From Nitrosomonadaceae bacterium (GTDB taxonomy: Bacteria > Pseudomonadota > Gammaproteobacteria > Burkholderiales > Nitrosomonadaceae): DNA of 64,000 bases. The stretch covers positions 137,482 through 201,481 of the forward strand of contig PBKR01000003.1 in NCBI GenBank assembly GCA_002721545.1, written 5' to 3'. The position numbers and the translations under genes were made by a program. Each line of letters starts with the position of its first letter. Position 1 is the first letter of the stretch. Under the pieces are notes generated by a model. The model saw only the letters and a list, made by a program, of their open reading frames with translations. It had not been told where the DNA came from and made no database searches. Of the stretch, positions 58,642-64,000 are shown piece by piece.

Positions 58642-59427
58642 TTAAAGTTGCCCTGAGATTTTTTTGGCATCTTTAAATAGATTGAAAAAATTATAAGTGG
58701 TTGATTCTGCTATTTTATCTATATCAACCCCCCTTAAGGTTGCTATTTCTTTAGCAACATGTCGTACAAATGCAGGCTGATTAGTTTTTCCTCTATATGG
58801 TACAGGTGCTAAATAGGGTGAATCTGTCTCAATCAGCATCCGTTCAAGCGGGACTTTTTTAGCTGTCTCTTTTAATTCTCCGGCATTCTTAAAAGTAACT
58901 ATTCCAGAAAACGAAATATAAAAGTTCATCTTCATTGCCTTCTGAGCTATTTCCCAACTTTCAGTAAAGCAATGCATTACACCACCTACTTGATTTGCGC
59001 CCTCCTCCTCCATAATTTTTAACGTATCAGCAGATGCTTCACGCGTATGAATTATAAGGGGTTTATTACACTGTCGGGCCGCACGAATATGGTTCCGAAA
59101 CCTATCTCGCTGCCATTCTAAATTCCCCTTAAGTCGAGAATAATCTAACCCCGTTTCCCCTATTGCAATTATTTTTGGATGTTGGGCCAAAATTGCCAGT
59201 TTTTCTGTTTGTGGTTCAGCTATATTTTCATAATCTGGGTGAACGCCAACAGAAGCAAATAAATTTAAATGTTTCTCAGCAAGCATTAGTACCTTTGGAA
59301 AATCTTCCAAATTAACACTCACGCAAAGGGCATGAGTAACATTATTTTCTTCCATATTTTGAAGAATTTTATCAATATTATTCGCAAGATCTGGAAAATC
59401 AAGATGGCAATGGGAGTCTATTAACAT
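58642..59427 (-). CDS. tatD: TatD family hydrolase
   Basis: 'MLIDSHCHLDFPDL', 'IAIGETGLDYSR', 'LIETDSPYLAPVPYRGKTNQP'. Confidence 0.95.
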   Translation of the reverse strand: MLIDSHCHLDFPDLANNIDKILQNMEENNVTHALCVSVNLEDFPKVLMLAEKHLNLFASVGVHPDYENIAEPQTEKLAILAQHPKIIAIGETGLDYSRLKGNLEWQRDRFRNHIRAARQCNKPLIIHTREASADTLKIMEEEGANQVGGVMHCFTESWEIAQKAMKMNFYISFSGIVTFKNAGELKETAKKVPLERMLIETDSPYLAPVPYRGKTNQPAFVRHVAKEIATLRGVDIDKIAESTTYNFFNLFKDAKKISGQL

Positions 59428-59472
59428 ATTTAAATTAAAATGGATAAATATAATTTATTGATATTACTCATT

Positions 59473-60528
59473 TTACTTAACATATTTTCCTCTGGCTTGG
59501 GCCATCAGCTGAGCATATGATATTAATATTTCTTCTAAAAAGAGCCTAGGGTTCAGAGTATGATGCGCTAATCGTTGCATATCTATTAATCTACGCAAAT
59601 ATCCTGCAAGTTGAAGCAAATCAATCCTTAAAACTAGTTCTTCTATTCTACTCTGCATAGATAAATGATACCGAATTTTCCCTGTTATGCGGTAACTCAT
59701 TAAATCATAACACCATTTTTGCATCCAATTAACCATTGTAGGGAGATCTGTTTTTTGCAATTCTTCTGCAAGTGCTAATGGATTAAATTTTTTTAAAGCG
59801 CTGATATTATTTATAAAATTCATATGCTCGAGGTAATAATTGTTGGTATTATTTTCTAATGCTGTAAGGGGCGAATTACTTACTAGGGCCAAGGCACTAT
59901 GAGCTTCTTTGACACCATTTTGCTCAAGCCAGCTTTTTGCTAAACTGAGCTCAGGAACTGGCATAGTTATTTGCTTACAACGACTTCTAATTGTTGGCAA
60001 TAAACCATGTGGATTATGAGCCACAAGAATAAATAGTGTTTGAGGTGGTGGCTCTTCCAAATTTTTCAATAGTGCATTAGCTGCAGCTATATTCATAGAT
60101 TCTGCGGGTTGTATTAGAATAATTTTATAGCCATTACGATGGCTAGACATATTAATTACATCACTTAATGCCCTAATCTTATCGATACCAATCTGCTTAC
60201 TAGGCTTATTTTTTAGTTTTGTAGAAATTAATTTATCATTACTAGTAGAACCTAACCTTGTTTGAAATCCATTAGAGGATTCAGCCAAAGCATCAGGCTC
60301 AACCAGATTAAAATCTGGATGACTATTCTGTTCGAACCATCTACAACTTAAGCAATTATCACATGCTTCATCTATTATTTCTTGGCTTTCACAAAGTAAA
60401 AACTTTGCCATTGATTTAGCAAACCCAAGTTTTCCAATGCCTTTTTTGCCTTTCAATAAAATTGCATGCCCTATCGAAGTATTATTTTTTACAAGTGCTT
60501 CCCATATTTTATTTTGCCAAGGATACAT
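59473..60528 (-). CDS. holB: DNA polymerase III delta' subunit
   Basis: 'YPWQNKIWEALVKNNTSIGHAILLKGKKGIGKLGFAKSMAKFLLCE', zinc module CDNCLSC. Confidence 0.93.
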   Translation of the reverse strand: MYPWQNKIWEALVKNNTSIGHAILLKGKKGIGKLGFAKSMAKFLLCESQEIIDEACDNCLSCRWFEQNSHPDFNLVEPDALAESSNGFQTRLGSTSNDKLISTKLKNKPSKQIGIDKIRALSDVINMSSHRNGYKIILIQPAESMNIAAANALLKNLEEPPPQTLFILVAHNPHGLLPTIRSRCKQITMPVPELSLAKSWLEQNGVKEAHSALALVSNSPLTALENNTNNYYLEHMNFINNISALKKFNPLALAEELQKTDLPTMVNWMQKWCYDLMSYRITGKIRYHLSMQSRIEELVLRIDLLQLAGYLRRLIDMQRLAHHTLNPRLFLEEILISYAQLMAQARGKYVK

Positions 60529-60536
60529 TTAGATTA

Positions 60537-61172
60537 TTAACAAATAGTCAGAACAATATTTTTGAGCCTTAACCTGATATCTTCAACAGGTTCACTGGCA
60601 TCGATTATATGAATTCGATTAGAAAATCTTCTAGCCCTCTTTAAATATGACTCCCTTACCCGATTAAAGAACTCATCTTTTTCTTTTTCAAATCGATCCA
60701 CTACTTCTACCCCATTCCCTCTAGCATTTATTCGCTTCCTACCGAGCTCGCTAGTTACATCAAAATAAAAAGTTAAATCAGGTTGAAACGTATTTTGCAC
60801 CCAATATTCTAAATCTTTAAGCCTATCCTCATGTATCCCTCTGCCACCTCCTTGGTATGCAAAACTAGCATCAGTAAACCTATCTGAAATTACCCAATTT
60901 CCCTTAGCCAAAGATGGAAGTATCAATTTATCTAAGTGTTCTTTTCTTGCAGCAAACATAAGTAATGCTTCTGTTTCTGGATGTATTGCTTGGCTCGAAT
61001 CTAACAGGATCTTCCTTAATTCTTCACCTAAATTAGTCCCGCCAGGCTCATGTGTAAGTTGAACCTTTTTCCCCATACCAGACAAAAGTGTTTCTAGCCA
61101 AGATAGATGCGTGCTTTTTCCTGCACCATCTATTCCTTCAAGTGTAATAAATTTACCAGGCAACATTTGCAA
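60537..61172 (-). CDS. tmk: thymidylate kinase
   Basis: 'GKFITLEGIDGAGKSTHLSWLETLL', 'DRFTDASFAYQGGGRG'. Confidence 0.97.
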   Translation of the reverse strand: MQMLPGKFITLEGIDGAGKSTHLSWLETLLSGMGKKVQLTHEPGGTNLGEELRKILLDSSQAIHPETEALLMFAARKEHLDKLILPSLAKGNWVISDRFTDASFAYQGGGRGIHEDRLKDLEYWVQNTFQPDLTFYFDVTSELGRKRINARGNGVEVVDRFEKEKDEFFNRVRESYLKRARRFSNRIHIIDASEPVEDIRLRLKNIVLTIC

Positions 61173-61669
61173 TTTATCTAAAATAAATTAGTTTAATATG
61201 ATTTTCTCTTCTTAGAGTTAAATACTTTTTATTATTGAGTATAAAGATTTTAATATTTATTTATACTATTTTATGCAGCACATAGCTAAATTATTAAAAT
61301 TTATCCTCTTACTAACTAATTTTGGTTAAAAAAACCATGCTAATTGAAGAGACTCTTTGTATCTATTTCTTTATAATAGATATTTATATCCGATTATCTT
61401 ATTAAATAAGTGTTAGTTAAAATCTTACATAAAAAGTGTGGCAAGCTACCATTTGCCGTTTTAAATTTATGTATTCTGGTAATTACTTTATATATCAAAG
61501 AATAATAAAAGTATCTGCATGTATAAAATACATAATTTGTGTCTAAACTACACGTTTTTCTATATGCCATTTATAGTAAAAATATATTGTAACAAGCAGT
61601 ACTTTATGCGAGAATCTGCACCATTATTTTTAAGCAGTTTCAGTATACAAATAGAGGAATCTCATTTAT

Positions 61670-63349
61670 ATGAAATTTTATGACAGTTCAAAAAAAATAA
61701 CTCCCCCACAAATAATTACTAAGCAATTAATAATAATTCCTTTATCAATTGCTTGCTTAGGAATGTCTTTACCAGTTTTAGCCCATAAAACCAATACCTT
61801 ATTAGATGACGTAGTATCTATTGCTAAAAATGGCTTGGTTAGCACTACATCAGAAAAAGAATCTGCAGAAATAAGAAAGACAGTTCCAGTTGTATCTAAA
61901 GCCCCGCGCCCTGGTGGATTTATAATCCCTCCAAGCCCAAAAGCTGAAGAATATCCTGGGCAATACTCTTTTGTGGATTTTATAACAGGTAAAAACCGTA
62001 CAACTAAGCCTGTTAGCCCTTATGCCCCATTTGCTCTGCAAACTACCCCTGCTGCAGACATTAATTTTAGATATCTAGATAACCCAGATCATGAAGAAGA
62101 TATTTTTGATCCGTTAAAGCGGATTAAAATAGGTAATGATGTTATCTTATCTTTTGGTGGCCAATTCTGGTATCGCCATATGCGTGCAACAGATGCAAGA
62201 TTAAAACCAAATGGAAAAAATAATACATTTCACTTAACTCGCTTAAGAGTTCATACTGATATTTGGTACCAAGATAAAATTAGGTTCTTTGGTGAATTCC
62301 TAGATGCACGCCATTGGGGCAATGAATTACAACCTTTGGGCATAGATCGGAATCACACAGATATGCTAAGCATCTTCATGGATGTGAAGGTAGCAGAAGC
62401 TTTAGGCGGTAAGGCCTATGTTCGTGTTGGTAGGCAAGAATTAACCTATGGCTCACAAAGGCTAATCTCATCACTAGACTGGGTAAATACAAGGCGTACG
62501 TTCCAGGGTGTTAAAGTTTTCTGGCATACACCTAAATTTAATTTAGATACTTTCTGGGTCCGACCTATGAGGACGCAGCCAAATGCTTTTGATCAATGGA
62601 ACAAGAAGAAAGATTTTGTTGGCTTATGGGGGACATATAAACCCAAGAAAGGCGATGCTCTTGACCTCTATTATTTGAGCTTAATGAATAATTCTGGAAC
62701 AGATGTCGGTCGAAATGGTGTCACAGGTGATTCTGTAATACATACAATTGGTGCTAGATACGTAGGCACATATAAACGTTTATTATTTGAATTAGAAGGT
62801 ATGTACCAATTTGGTAGGCATGCCGCCGATCAGGATATATCAGCCGGTGCAGTTGCTGTTGGAGCTGGATATAGAATTCCACTGCCATATAACCCTACTG
62901 CTTGGCTACGCTATGACTATGCTTCAGGTGATAACAACGCAAGTACTGGCGGCACCCGTAGTACATTTAACCACCTTTTTCCATTTGGAAACTATTACAT
63001 GGGCTGGTTAGATCGAGTTGGGCGCCAAAATATACATGACTTTAATGCCCAATTTAGCCTACATCCACAGCGCTGGCTTACGTTCATTTCCCAATATCAT
63101 AGGTACTACTTAGCAGAGAAAAAAGATTATTTATATAATGCAGGTGGCGCAGCAACCCTACGCGATGCAACCGGCCAATCAGGCAGCCATGTTGGGGATG
63201 AAATTGACGTTCGTTTCAATATACACGTTGACCGCCACCAAGATATTCTAGTTGGTTATTCTAAAATGTGGGCTGGGACATTTACGAAAAATACAAGGCC
63301 TGGAATTAATCCTGATTTATTCTACGTACAATATAATTTCCGTTTCTAA
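61670..63349 (+). CDS. alginate export (AlgE-like) family outer membrane protein
   Basis: 'FGGQFWYRHMRATDARL...LTRLRVHTDIWYQDKIRFFGEFLDARHWGNE...RVGRQELTYGSQRLISSLDWVNTRRTFQGVKV'. Confidence 0.88.
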   Translation: MKFYDSSKKITPPQIITKQLIIIPLSIACLGMSLPVLAHKTNTLLDDVVSIAKNGLVSTTSEKESAEIRKTVPVVSKAPRPGGFIIPPSPKAEEYPGQYSFVDFITGKNRTTKPVSPYAPFALQTTPAADINFRYLDNPDHEEDIFDPLKRIKIGNDVILSFGGQFWYRHMRATDARLKPNGKNNTFHLTRLRVHTDIWYQDKIRFFGEFLDARHWGNELQPLGIDRNHTDMLSIFMDVKVAEALGGKAYVRVGRQELTYGSQRLISSLDWVNTRRTFQGVKVFWHTPKFNLDTFWVRPMRTQPNAFDQWNKKKDFVGLWGTYKPKKGDALDLYYLSLMNNSGTDVGRNGVTGDSVIHTIGARYVGTYKRLLFELEGMYQFGRHAADQDISAGAVAVGAGYRIPLPYNPTAWLRYDYASGDNNASTGGTRSTFNHLFPFGNYYMGWLDRVGRQNIHDFNAQFSLHPQRWLTFISQYHRYYLAEKKDYLYNAGGAATLRDATGQSGSHVGDEIDVRFNIHVDRHQDILVGYSKMWAGTFTKNTRPGINPDLFYVQYNFRF

Positions 63350-63377
63350 AGATATATTTAAAAGTTACAGTAATACC

Positions 63378-63418
63378 AAAATGAGAAATTAGCTATACCT
63401 TAGTTAATTTCTCATTTT
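63378..63418 (+). terminator. intrinsic terminator after the AlgE-like gene
   Basis: AAAATGAGAAATTA ... TAATTTCTCATTTT perfect 14-nt arms with T-rich end. Confidence 0.8.
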
Positions 63419-63573
63419 TATATATTTATAAGGATAAATTTGGACTATTTAACACCAGCAACATCTAATAACTTGCTCATGTCCTCCTATCCTACATGCT
63501 AGATTTATTGTAATACAAGTATCAAGGTTTTCATGACTGCATTTTAATATATAAACTAACCAATTCATCTATA

Positions 63574-64000
63574 CTAATCACAGTTTTTATATTTCTTTTT
63601 CTTGCATTCTTTTACCATATTTTTAGCTTTAGAAATTTGAACTGGCGTCATTTCTTTAGCTATTAAATCGCGACCCCTATCTCCAAGCTTTTCTCCATTG
63701 CTGGCACTAAGATCAAGCCACATATAAGCATATATATGATCCTTTTTTACACCTTGCCCATTACCATATATAAATCCCAAGGTATACTGCGCCTTTGCAT
63801 GGCCTTGTGCTGCAGCTTTTTGATACCACTTAACTGATTCCTTATGGTCCTGTACTGTTCCTTCACCTTTACCGTACATGAAACCCAAATTAAATTGTGC
63901 ACCATCATTTCCTTGTTCAGCAGCTAATCTATAATATTTTAATGCTTCCTTATAGTCTTGCTGTACGCCATTTTTACCATTTTCATACATCATAGCGAGA
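63574..64000 (-). CDS. Sel1-repeat protein, C-terminal part (5' end outside window)
   Basis: Reading frame stays open through the window edge (…LAMMYENGKNG…); Sel1 repeats and tail similar to the protein at 12676-13602. Confidence 0.88.
   Translation of the reverse strand, partial: LAMMYENGKNGVQQDYKEALKYYRLAAEQGNDGAQFNLGFMYGKGEGTVQDHKESVKWYQKAAAQGHAKAQYTLGFIYGNGQGVKKDHIYAYMWLDLSASNGEKLGDRGRDLIAKEMTPVQISKAKNMVKECKKKKYKNCD

Overview
This is a compact, AT-rich bacterial chromosome segment, probably gammaproteobacterial by gene order (inference). Most of it is housekeeping operons. Clear modules, left to right: C-terminus of a beta-carbonic anhydrase; OprO/P-like porin; LemA/TPM operon; HAMP-GGDEF diguanylate cyclase; DjlA; RmuC; rubrerythrin / CCG-type Fe-S protein / DUF3501 cluster; rplU-rpmA-obgE-proB with divergent ispB; ovothiol pair ovoA-ovoB; malyl-CoA lyase plus malate thiokinase (mcl-mtkA-mtkB); initiator tRNA-Met and SRP RNA; dnaX-ybaB-recR; rluB; dapC-dapD-dapE; a small HisKA_3-like histidine kinase; complete ccmABCDEFGHI; greB, rRNA/tRNA methyltransferase, tadA, L,D-transpeptidase, pyrG, eno, ftsB; tRNA-Asn; aminotransferase; uvrB; nucleotidyltransferase; tmk-holB-tatD; AlgE-like outer membrane protein; Sel1 protein running off the right edge. 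No CRISPR array, prophage, transposase or rRNA was recognised. The best leads are: (1) a nine-A run in dnaX followed by a stem-loop and an immediate -1-frame stop, which looks like a programmed slippage signal for a gamma-type product; (2) a histidine-kinase-like protein whose expected phosphoacceptor His is Gln, preceded by a dense, mutually exclusive hairpin region that is not terminator-like; (3) an orphan membrane-anchored Lys/Glu-rich protein behind a long leader that can fold as a three-way junction; (4) an intrinsic terminator between rpmA and obgE. All structural calls were made by eye and no database search was run.
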